A stretch of DNA of 64,000 nucleotides, taken from the NCBI GenBank assembly GCA_932294295.1, contig OW028581.1:11481026-11545025 (forward strand), written 5' to 3'. Below, piece after piece: positions 43,501 through 54,370 of this stretch; position 1 is the first letter of the stretch, and every line of letters starts with the position of its first letter. Under the pieces are notes generated by a model. It was not told where the DNA came from and did not search any database. It saw nothing but the letters and a program-made list of their open reading frames with translations. This DNA comes from Alitta virens (lineage: Eukaryota; Annelida; Polychaeta; Phyllodocida; Nereididae). The position numbers and the translations under genes are program-made.

Positions 43501-44937
43501 AATCTGTTGTATTTCATAAAAGTTAACACTAAACAACCATTTAATGTCTCACTTCTATAAAAAGCCTTAAATTTGTAAAATTTTATTTCTATTTAGGCCA
43601 ACAACGTAAGTACATCTTATGTACTTTGGCTTAATCATTTTATTTTATTTTATTGTGTGCCACACTTATTTGATCTTTAACTTCTCAGATTCTTTCAAAT
43701 GGGTCAGTCGAAAATCCCCAAATAAAACACATTGAATGTTGGGCATAATGCTTGGAACATCCATTCTCTATTTTTCTTTCAGCAAAATATATTTTCACAA
43801 CTATTATTGCTGATGTTTCGACATAATTTCAGCAAACTATATGCTAGAGTACATGTAATTATATAATTTCTTTGATAATACATTATAAGAGGAAATTTTC
43901 CTTCATCATTGTTCATAAATAATATTGAGTTTGGGATTCTCTTTTGTAAGATGAACAGTGAACAGGCAGAGCAAGTTTATCTAAACTTTAAACGTGTATT
44001 GGAAAATGTTAGTTTATACAACATTAAATTGTAAGCATGAATTATTGATATCAATTGATCAGTAATATTTGTTAAACTTAAAAAAATATAACACTAAAAT
44101 GGCAAAAATTGCTGTTTTTCCACCGTTAATGTTGTAATTAAATCAAACGGCTCAATTGATTTGTCTCAATATTTCAGAGAATGCTCCAGCTTCTACCAAA
44201 TATGAAATAGATGTACATAAGAACTGTACAATCTGTATTAAAGTGTAGTATAATTGTATTTCATGAGAGACTGAATATGACATGCTGATTTACTATGCAG
44301 GTCGTTTTTAAACCTCTAAAATCCATCAGTTAAATATACAATGCAAATCGTATTTCACAAAATACGATTTAATATATGCACCATACATATAGTTGAATAC
44401 AAAATACAATATACACTGTTATGAGAATTGTTTGCTCTGAAAAAGTGTGGGGGAATCCTTGTTTTTCCAAATAATATACATTGTAAGGATACAAAAAGTG
44501 TGAAAAAGTTAAAAATATTCTGTCCCCTTACCTACACCCTGTACTAAGGCCCATGTAGGTATACACATTCAAAAATGCATTTCCACATTATGATTTATTG
44601 GATTCCATGTATTTAGCTGCTAAAGTTTTGTATGACAGTGTAAGATCTGGATTAATTTAGTTATCATTCCTCATTTTAAAAAAACAACATTATAATAGAT
44701 GTTGTTATTGTCATACTTGGCAGCATAAATTCTTCCATAAACTACAATTACACTATACAATTCTCCTTTGGGGACAATGACAACAGCATGATCATTGACT
44801 GGATTCCAATTAATTTGGCCCATTTGTTGACCAGCTCCTACGTACGTTAATTTCAACAAACTTTGTAGCAACAAAATCTCAGAAGTATGTACGCCACGCT
44901 AGGGGTGCAGCAATAATGGGGGTTTGTTTATCCCACT

Positions 44938-44950
44938 TGACCTTTGACCT
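44938..44950 (-). promoter_or_regulatory. Perfect DR1 nuclear-receptor motif (right arm)
   Basis: TGACCTTTGACCT, the inverted copy of 42,864-42,876, kept without change in the opposite arm. Confidence 0.5.
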
Positions 44951-44999
44951 CTGAGTTCACAGCATGACCACAGGAGTTTACGATCTGGCTTATTAGCTT

Positions 45000-46355
45000 A
45001 CACAATGGGTTACACTGTTATAGTCAATTTAGCTGTTTATGGGGTTGCCGTTTGTGTCAAAAATATTTTATTACTTTAGACATTTATATTTGTCAGTCTT
45101 AATAATTGGGCACAATTAACTCTCATAAATATAATTTTTTTTCATGATATATATTGTCTCATAGCACGATTTATTAAATGGTAAAAATATGTACCATATT
45201 AATCTGCAAATGGACAGACCTTGTCTAAACAGGCTGGTGTGTCAATAAGTTAAACAGCGTAATGAAACCTAAATCGTTCAAAAGTGGCTTGGTCATGATA
45301 GTTTAGTTAGAATCTGCCAGAGGGCAGCATCACTGCAAACATAGGCTGCGCTGCAGCAAAACCCTCAGCGAATGCCCACATAGCACTCAAGTAACATGAA
45401 GATTATTCAAGAAAACTTCTGTAAGAGTTGAGCACATGGACATTAATATATTTAGTAATTCTTCTTTTACACATCACCCAGAGGAATTGCAATTTGGTAA
45501 TTCCAAAATAAATCAGAATAGAACCAACAGGAAGCATATAGGCACTCAGCATTGTTAATCCATTGAAACATTTGTACAGATAGGCCTAATAGGAAAGGAC
45601 TAGTTTACATAGACATGAAATCTGGGTAAACTTTGTAAAATATGTGCCAAGGTGAATGGTCTAAAATATCTTTAGACAAACACCAGCAATTTGTTATTTA
45701 TAATGAAATGTACTCAAATTCATGACCACGCTGTTTTTCTGACTTCTGCATGATTATTTGTATCTGTAAAGTGGTGACCAGTGCTATCCTGAGGCTAAAA
45801 ACGATCCAGTATGCACATTTTTTATCTCAACTGTATGACTTTATCATTTGCTTAAAGAAAATCGCCAGTAAATTAATGATAAGGGTAATAATTTGCAAAA
45901 TTTCATTAGGCCATGCACTACATTACCACCAGAATGTTATATTACCTGCACGAATTAAAAGCAAGAGGTGTTTGAAATCTCACTTTCTGCATCAGGTAAA
46001 GTAATTTTATAAAGACTTGGTATAAGGTACCATCAATTCATCATGTCATGCAACCAACATTTGGAAATATTGTTCTGATTAATTTGATACATTTTAAAGA
46101 GAATTTTCAAACTTACGTTCGCTCGCTTGTTCATGCTTTTGCCATTGCCACGCCCCAAGCAGTCACATGAAGGTGGCACCACTGCGCCTGTTAAGACTTT
46201 GTTGACGTTAAAATTGGTGATTAATTTGCTCCATTTGCATGTTATTGAATTGGAATCTTGTGGATGTTATTTTCATGTATTGTATCAAACTGATAGAACT
46301 AATGACTTGGCAGTGTTATTCCGTGTAAATTTTATTATTTACTAGGGGCGTTGCA
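45000..46355. other. Non-coding stretch
   Basis: No supported gene. ORFs at 45,750-46,004 and 46,127-46,345 lack family signal. Confidence 0.45.
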
Positions 46356-46360
46356 TGCTG

Positions 46361-46560
46361 GAGTGTTGGCTGGGACCTGCCTAAGTGTAAACACGATAGA
46401 CAGGTAGGCTCTACCTATCCCGCATGGGTGATTGGCTAAGCACTGAATTTTCTGATTCGCTGTGCTATTTTTAGACTGGGGAACACGTTCCGGTCCACGC
46501 ATTTCCAATGTTAAAGCGTAGGATGCGCAGCCCCTACCTGCGTACTGCATCAGCTAGTCA
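46361..46560. repeat. Dispersed repeat, inverted relative of 15,500-15,740
   Basis: Carries, as reverse complement and in the same order, the blocks TGGGGAACACGTTCCGGTCC, the gcgtaggatgcgca stretch and cccctacctgcgtactgc found at 15,520-15,640. It abuts the satellite's first spacer. Confidence 0.7.
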
Positions 46561-46669
46561 CAGTGGCCCAGCAAAGCTGGAGTGTTGCCTTAGTCCTCTA
46601 GTGAGCATTGGCAGAACTAGTGTAACGTAGCTGGCTCTTCCACGTTAGCTTATCACATGGCATAGAATA

Positions 46670-47109
46670 AGGGGGTGTTGTTCGCTTCTGTGATGAGGTC
46701 CGGGTGGACCTGTTGACCACCGGAAGTCAGACTGTGTCCCTTGCAGTGTCATGGAATAAAGGAACACCAAAACCAGTTTTAGTCTTTCTTCAAATCACCA
46801 TGCACCATCCATACATCACAGACCACTCTTCTGCTTACCTGCTTGCTATGATCCCTCTGCTATGATCTCTCTCTCAGCCTTTTCCCCTTCTAATTCTTGT
46901 TGTTTACTTGATCCTACTTATACTAGCCATGTAACCAATAGCGATTCTGTTCTAGCCAAATTTCTACTCAGCCCTGGGACCCATTTACTGAACTAACAGC
47001 TTTGCTCAGGCCTAGGGCTCTTAACTGACTTGCTGCCTAGTGTTCATATACTGAACTAATAATCATGCTGCCTAGTGTTTAATATGTTTATATACTGAAC
47101 CTTGCTAGG
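46670..47109 (+). repeat. Satellite spacer, diverged first copy
   Basis: Matches the conserved spacers at 51,262 and beyond, starting from gcttctgtgatgaggtccgg, with clear divergence (for example tggaataaagg where later copies have tggaataaggg). The AATAAA is intact only here. It is followed by a 70-bp monomer array in reversed orientation. Confidence 0.8.
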
Positions 47110-48374
47110 TGCATGACTAGGCTGCAATGGCTATCATGGATCATCAACGAAGCACAACGAAGCACACAAAAACCTGTGTTAAGTCGAGCACTAATCTGCC
47201 ATGATTTGAGCACAATTCTGCCCTGTTTCAGGCACACAACTGCTTGTGTGAAGCTAAGCCTTAAACTGCCATGATTTGGGCACAATTCTGCCATGGTTTG
47301 GGCACACAACTGCTTGTGTGAAGCAAAGCCTTAAACTGCCATGATTTCAGCACAATTCTGCCATAATTTGGGCACACAATAGGCTGTGTAAAGTCAAGCA
47401 CTAAACTGCCATGATATGGGCACCATTCTGCCATGGTTTGGGCACACATCTGCTTGCATGAAGCATGGCCTTAAACTTCCATGGTTTGGGCATAAAACTG
47501 CTTGTGCAAAGCATGGCCTTAAACTGCCATGATTTGGGCACAATTCTGTCATGGTTTGGGCACACAACTGCTTGTGCCAAGCATAGCATTAAACTGTCAT
47601 GATTTGGGCACAATTCTGCCATGGTTTGGGCACCCAACTGCTTGTGCAAAGCATAGCTTTAAACTGCCATGATTTGGGCACAATTCTGCCATGGTTTGGG
47701 CACACAACTGCTTGCGTGAAGCAAAGCCTTAAACTGCCATGATTTGGGCACAACTCTGCCATAATCTGGGCACACAATAGGCTGTGTAAAGTCAAGCACT
47801 AAACTGCCATGATTTGAGCACAATTCTGCCATGGTTTGGGCACCATTCTGCCATGGTTTGGGCACACAACTGCTTGTGCAAAGCATGGCCTTAAACTGCC
47901 ATGATTTGGGCACAATTCTGCCATGGTTTGGGCACACAACAACCTGTGTTAAGTCAAGCACTTAACTGCCATGATTTGAGCACAATTCTGCCATGGTTTG
48001 GGTACACAAAAACCTGTGTTAAGTCAAGCACTAATCTGCCATGATTTGAGCACAATTCTGCCATGATTTGGGCACAATTCTGCCATGGTTTGGGCACAAA
48101 ACTGCTTGCATGAAGCATAGCCTTAAACTGCCATCATTTGGGCACAATTCTGCCATGCTTTGGGCACAAAACAACCTGTGTTAAGTCAAGCACTAAACTG
48201 CCATGATTTTGGCACAATTCCGCCATGGTTTGGGCACACAACAACTTGTGTTAAGTCAAGCACTAAACTGCCACGATTTGGGCACAATTCTGCCATGGTT
48301 TGGGCACACAACTGCTTGTGTAAAGCGTAGCCTTAAACTGCCATGATTTTGGCACAATTCTGCCGTGGTTTGGG
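47110..48374 (-). repeat. 70-bp satellite array, inverted block
   Basis: Monomers read on the minus strand as CCCAAACCATGGCAG...; on plus as ...ctgccatggtttgggcacacaact. More diverged than the later arrays. It meets the plus-oriented array head-to-head at 48,375-48,378. Confidence 0.95.
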
Positions 48375-48378
48375 CATA

Positions 48379-51261
48379 CCCAAACCATGGCAGAATTGTG
48401 CCCAAATCATGGCAGTTAAAGGCTCTGCTTTGCACAAGCAGTTGTGTGCCCAAACCATGGCAGAATTGTGCCCAAATCATAGCAGTTTAGTGCTTGACTT
48501 AACACAGGTTGTTGTGTGCCCAAATCATGGCAGTTTAAGGCTTAGCTTTGCACAAGCAGTTGTGTGCGCAAACCATGGCAGTTTAAGGCTACGCTTACAC
48601 ATGCAGTTGTGTGCCCAAACCATGGCAGTTTAAGGCCATGCTTCATGCAAGCAGTTGTGTGCCCAAACCATGGCAGAATTGTGCCCAAATCATGGCAGAA
48701 TTGTGTTAAAATCGCAGTTAAATGCTTGACTTAACACAGGTTGTGGTGTGCCCAAACCATGGCAGAATTGTGCCCAAATCATAGCAGTTTATGGCTGTGC
48801 TTCGCATTAGCAGTTGTGTGGAAAAAACCATGGCTGGATTGTGCTCAAATCATTGCAGTTTAGTGCTTGAATTTACACAGGTTTTTGTGTGCCCAAACCA
48901 TAGCAGAATTGTGCCGAAACTATGGCAGTTGAAGGCCATGCTTCATGCAATCAGTTGCGTGCGCAAACCCTGGCAGAATTGTGCCCAAATCATGGCAGTT
49001 TTGAGCTTGACTTTACACAGGTTGTTGTGTGCCCAAACCATGGCAGAATTGTGCCCAAATCATGGCAGTTTAGTGCTTGAATTAACACAGGTTGTTGTGT
49101 GCCCAAAGCATGGCAGAATTGTGCCCAAACCATTGCAGTTTATGGCTATGATTTACACAAGCAGTTGTGTGCCCAAACCATGGCAGTTTAAGGCCATGCT
49201 TCATGCAAGTGGTTGTGTGCCCAAACCTTGGCAGAATGGTGCCCAAACCCTGGCAGAATGGTGCCCAAATCATGGCAGTTTAGTGCTTGACTTAACACAG
49301 GTTGTTGTGTGCCCAAACCATGGCAGAATTTTGCCCAAACCATGGTGGTTTAGTGCTGGACTTAACACAGGTTGTTGTGTGCCCAAACCATGGTAGAATT
49401 GTGTCCAAATCATGGCAGTTTAACGCTATGCTTTGCACAAGCATTTGCATGCCCAAACCATGGCAGAATTGTGCCCAAATCATGGCAGTTAAAGGCTCTG
49501 CTTTGCACAAGCAGTTGTGTGCCCAAACCATGGCAGAATTGTGCCCAAATCATGGCAGTTTAGTGCTTGACTTAACACAGGTTGTTGTGTGCCAAAATCA
49601 TGGCAGTTTAAGGCTTAGCTTTGCACAAGCAGTTGTGTGCGCAAACCATGGCAGTTTAAGGCTACACTTACACATGCAGTTGTGTGCCCAAACCATGGCA
49701 GTTTAAGGCCATGCTTCATGCAAGCAGTTGTGTGCCCAAACCATGGCAGAATTGTGCCCAAATCATGGCAGAATTGTGTTAAAATCATGGCAGTTAAATG
49801 CTTGACTTAACACAGGTTGTGGTGTGCCCAAACCATGGCAGAATTGTGCCCAAATGATAGCAGTTTATGGCTGTGCTTCGCATTAGCAGTTGTGGGGAAA
49901 AAACCATGGCTGGATTGTGCTCAAATCATTGCAGTTTAGTGCTTGATTTTACACTGGTTTTTGTGTGCCCAAACCTTGGCAGAATTGCGCCCAAATCATT
50001 GCAGTTTAGTGCTTGATTTTACACAGGTTTTTGTGTGCCCAAGCCATAGCAGAATTGTGCCGAAACTATGGCAGTTGAAGGCCATGCTTCATGCAAGCAG
50101 TTGCGTGCCTAAACCCTGGCAGAATTGTGCCCAAATCATGGCAGTTTTGAGCTTGACTTTACACAGGTTGTTGTGTGCCCAAACCATGGCAGAATTGTGC
50201 CCAAATCATGGCAGTTTAGTGCTTGACTTAACACAGGTTGTTGTGTGCCCAAAGCATGGCAGAATTGTGCCCAAACCATTGCAGTTTATGGCTATGATTT
50301 ACACAAGCAGTTGTGTGCCCAAACCATGGCAGTTTAAGGTCATGCTTCATGCAAGCAGTTGTGTGCCCAAAACATTGCAGAATTGTGCCCAAATCATGGC
50401 AGTTTAGTGCTTAACTTAACACAGGTTGTTGTGTGCCCAAACCATGGCAGAATTGTGCCCAAATCATGGCAGTTTAGTGCTTGACTTAACACAGGTTGTT
50501 GTGTGCCCAAACCATGGCAGAATTATGCCCAAATCATGGCAGTTTACGGCTATGCTTTGCACAAGCAGTTATGTGCCCAAACCATGGCAGAATTGTGCCC
50601 AAATCATGGCAGTTTAAGGCTTAGCTTTGCACAAGCAGTTGTGTGTGCAAACCATGGCAGTTTAAGGCTACACTTACACATGCAGTTGTGTGCCCAAACC
50701 ATGGCAGTTTAAGGCCATGCTTCATGCAAGCAGTTGTGTGCCCAAACCATGGCAGAATTGTGCCCAAATCATGGCAGAATTGTGCTCAAATCATGGCAGT
50801 TAAATGCTTGACTTAACACAGGTTGTTGTGTGCCCAAACCATGGCAGAATTGTGCCCAAATCATGGCAGTTTAGTGCTTGACTTAACACAGGTTGTTGTG
50901 TGCCCAAACCATGGCAGAATTGTGCCCAAATTATGGCAGTTTAAGGCTATGCTTTGCACAAGCAGTTGCTTGCCCAAACCCTGGCAGAATTGTGCCCAAA
51001 TCATGGCAGTTTTGAGCTTGACTTTCCACAGGTTGTTGTGTGCCCAAACCATGGCAGAATTGTGCCCAAATCATGGCAGTTTAGTGCTTGACTTAACACA
51101 GGTTGTTGTGTGCCCAAACCATGGCAGAATTGTGCCCAAATCATGGCAGTTTAGTGCTTGACTTAACACAGGTTGTTGTGTGCCCAAACCATGGCAGAAT
51201 TGTGCCCAAACGATGACAAAATTGTGCCGAAATCATGGAAGTTTAAGGCCTTGCTTCTTGT
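48379..51261 (+). repeat. 70-bp satellite array, first plus-strand block
   Basis: About 41 monomer equivalents. Each 70-bp unit has two related ~22-bp halves (CCCAAACCATGGCAGAATTG and CCCAAATCATGGCAGTTTA) plus a tail of two types: A (gcttgacttaacacaggttg) and B (gctatgctttgcacaagcag). Shorter ~48-bp units lacking one half also occur. Open frames of up to 201 codons come from the repeat. Confidence 0.95.
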
Positions 51262-51838
51262 GTTGTAGTCTTATATTCCTTTATTATGGTGTTTGTTTCT
51301 CGCTTCTGTGATGAGGTCCGGGTGGACCTGTTGACCGCCGGAAGTCAGGATGTGTCCCTTGCAGTGTCATGGAATAAGGGAACACCAGAACCAGTTCAAG
51401 TCTTTCTTCAGATCACATCATGATATATCCATTTCAGACCACCTCGTACTCTGCTATTAGCTCTGAGCTCTTTCCCCCTTCTGATTCATGCTGTTTACTT
51501 CATCTTATTCATATGAACCAAAATGTTACTATTCTGAGTTATTTGAGGGGATTCAGCGTCGTAGTCAATTAAGTAAATACGACGCTGCACTCAAAAGCTT
51601 CCTTTTTTTCTCTGCCCCTGGTGCCCATTTACTGAACTATACTGTTTTGCACATGCCTAGTGCTCTTTTACTGAACTAGACAATCTTGCACAGTCACAGT
51701 GTTCATGCACTGAACTAAACTGTTCTGCACATGCCTAGTGCTTTTTCACTGAACTAAACAATCTTGCACAGTCACAGTGTTTATGCACTGAACTAAACTT
51801 GCTAGTGACATGGCTATGCCACATTCATGCAAGCTGAT
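51262..51838 (+). repeat. Satellite spacer S1 (~577 bp)
   Basis: Non-monomer sequence starting gttgtagtcttatattcc. It includes the 6-bp-arm palindrome AGGTCCGGGTGGACCT, a conserved hairpin (51,554-51,563 / 51,578-51,587; CAGCGTCGTA and its complement), and from about 51,630 four 39-bp tandem sub-repeats starting ACTGAACTA. A 63-codon ORF (51,488-51,679) recurs in each spacer but has no family signal. Confidence 0.93.
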
Positions 51839-53793
51839 GTGTGCCCAAACCATGGCAGAATGGTGCCCATATCATGGCAGTTTAGTGCTTGACTTAACAC
51901 AGGTTGTTGTGTGCCCAAATCATGGCAGTTTAAGGCTTAGCTTTGCACAAGCAGTTGTGTGCGCAAACCATGGCAGTTTAAGGCTCCGCTTACACATGCA
52001 GTTGTGTGCCCAAACCATGGCAGTTTAAGGCCATGCTTCATGCAAGCAGTTGTGTGCCCAAACCATGGCAGAATTGTGCCCAAATCATGGCAGAATTGTG
52101 TTAAAATCATGGCAGTTAAATGCTTGACTTAACACAGGTTGTGGTGTGCCCAAACCATGGCAGAAGTGTGCCCAAATGATAGCAGCTTATGGCTGTGCTT
52201 CGCATTAGCAGTTGTGGGGAAAAAACCATGGCTGGATTGTGCTCAAATCATTGCAGTTTAGTGCTTGATTTTACACTGGTTTTTGTGTGCCCAAACCTTG
52301 GCAGAATTGCGCCCAAATCATTGCAGTTTAGTGCTTGATTTTACACAGGTTTTTGTGTGCCCAAACCATAGCAGAATTGTGCCGAAACTATGGCAGTTGA
52401 AGGCCATGCTTCATGCAAGCAGTTGCGTGCCTAAACCCTGGCAGAATTGTGCCCAAATCATGGCAGTTTTGAGCTTGACTTTATACAGGTTGTTGTGTGC
52501 CCAAAGCATGGCAGAATTGTGCCCAAATCATGGCAGTTTAGTGCTTGACTTAACACAGGTTGTTGTGTGCCCAAAGCATGGCAGAATTGTGCCCAAACCA
52601 TTGCAGTTTATGGCTATGATTTACACAAGCAGTTGTGTGCCCAAACCATGGCAGTTTAAGGCCATGCTTCATGCAAGCAGTTGTGTGCCCAAAACATTGC
52701 AGAATTGTGCCCAAATCATGGCAGTTTAGTGCTTAACTTAACACAGGTTGTTGTGTGCCCAAACCATGGCAGAATTGTGCCCAAATCATGGCAGTTTAGT
52801 GCTTGACTTAACACAGGTTGTTGTGTGCCCAAACCATGGCAGAATTATGCCCAAATCATGGCAGTTTAAGGCTATGCTTTGCACAAGCAGTTATGTGCCC
52901 AAACCATGGCAGAATTGTGCCCAAATCATGGCAGTTTAAGGCTTAGCTTTGCACAAGCAGTTGTGTGCGCAAACCATGGCAGTTTAAGGCTACACTTACA
53001 CATGCAGTTGTGTGCCCAAACCATGGCAGTTTAAGGCCATGCTTCATGCAAGCAGTTGTGTGCCCAAACCATGGCAGAATTGTGCCCAAATCATGGCAGA
53101 ATTGTGCTCAAATCATGGCAGTTAAATGCTTGACTTAACACAGGTTGTTGTGTGCCCAAACCATGGCAGAATTGTGCTCAAATCATGGCAGTTTAGTGCT
53201 TGACTTAACACAGGTTGTTGTGTGCCCAAACCATGGCAGAATTGTGCCCAAATCATGGCAGTTTAGTGCTTGACTTAACACAGGTTGTTGTGTGCCCAAA
53301 CCATGGCAGAATTGTGCTCAAATCATGGCAGTTAAATGCTTGACTTAACACAGGTTGTTGTGTGCCCAAACCATGGCAGAATTGTGCCCAAATCATGGCA
53401 GTTTAGTGCTTGACTTAACACAGGTTGTTGTGTGCCCAAACCATGGCAGAATTGTGCCCAAATTACGGCAGTTTAAGGCTATGCTTTGCACAAGCAGTTG
53501 CTTGCCCAAACCCTGGCAGAATTGTGCCCAAATCATGGCAGTTTTGAGCTTGACTTTCCACAGGTTGTTGTGTGCCCAAACCATGGCAGAATTGTGCCCA
53601 AATCATGGCAGTTTAGTACTTGACTTAACACAGGTTGTTGTGTGCCCAAACCATGGCAGAATTGTGCCCAAATCATGGCAGTTTAGTGCTTGACTTAACA
53701 CAGGTTGTTGTGTGCCCAAACCATGGCAGAATTGTGCCCAAACGATGACAAAATTGTGCCGAAATCATGGAAGTTTAAGGCCTTGCTTCTTGT
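51839..53793 (+). repeat. 70-bp satellite array between S1 and S2
   Basis: Monomers of types A and B as in the preceding array; with S1 it forms a 2,532-bp higher-order unit. Confidence 0.95.
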
Positions 53794-54370
53794 GTTGTAG
53801 TCTTATATTCCTTTATTATGGTGTTTGTTTCTCGCTTCTGTGATGAGGTCCGGGTGGACCTGTTGACCGCCGGAAGTCAGGATGTGTCCCTTGCAGTGTC
53901 ATGGAATAAGGGAACACCAGAACCAGTTCAAGTCTTTCTTCAGATCACATCATGATATATCCATTTCAGACCACCTCGTACTCTGCTATTAGCTCTGAGC
54001 TCTTTCCCCCTTCTGATTCATGCTGTTTACTTCATCTTATTCATATGAACCAAAATGTTACTATTCTGAGTTATTTGAGGGGATTCAGCGTCGTAGTCAA
54101 TTAAGTAAATACGACGCTGCACTCAAAAGCTTCCTTTTTTTCTCTGCCCCTGGTGCCCATTTACTGAACTATACTGTTTTGCACATGCCTAGTGCTCTTT
54201 TACTGAACTAGACAATTTTGCACAGTCACAGTGTTCATGCACTGAACTAAACTGTTCTGCACATGCCTAGTGCTTTTTCACTGAACTAAACAATCTTGCA
54301 CAGTCACAGTGTTTATGCACTGAACTAAACTTGCTAGTGACATGGCTATGCCACATTCATGCAAGCTGAT
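53794..54370 (+). repeat. Satellite spacer S2
   Basis: Near-identical to S1, exactly 2,532 bp downstream; hairpin at 54,086-54,119. Confidence 0.95.

Larger units (their letters stand above)
42825..44995. mobile_element. Inverted-repeat element with DR1 sites and THAP remnant
   Basis: Inverted arms: 42,825-42,890 and 44,918-44,995 share agatcgtaaactcc and then a ~33-bp block around GAGGTCAAAGGTCAAGTGGG. Outside agatcg the match extends weakly (aataag). The interior is mostly AT-rich, with a THAP-like remnant at 43,404-43,500 and an unassigned 67-codon minus frame (44,874-44,671; containing VNDHAVVIVPKGELYSVIVV). Probably a deletion derivative of a DNA transposon. The termini and target duplication are not resolved. 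Confidence 0.55.

Noticed and set aside
48791..49396. 201-codon ORF and many similar ORFs in the satellite
   Set aside because: The 70-bp monomer is not a multiple of three and is mostly open in several frames. The ORFs start and stop with monomer variants, and both strands give them.
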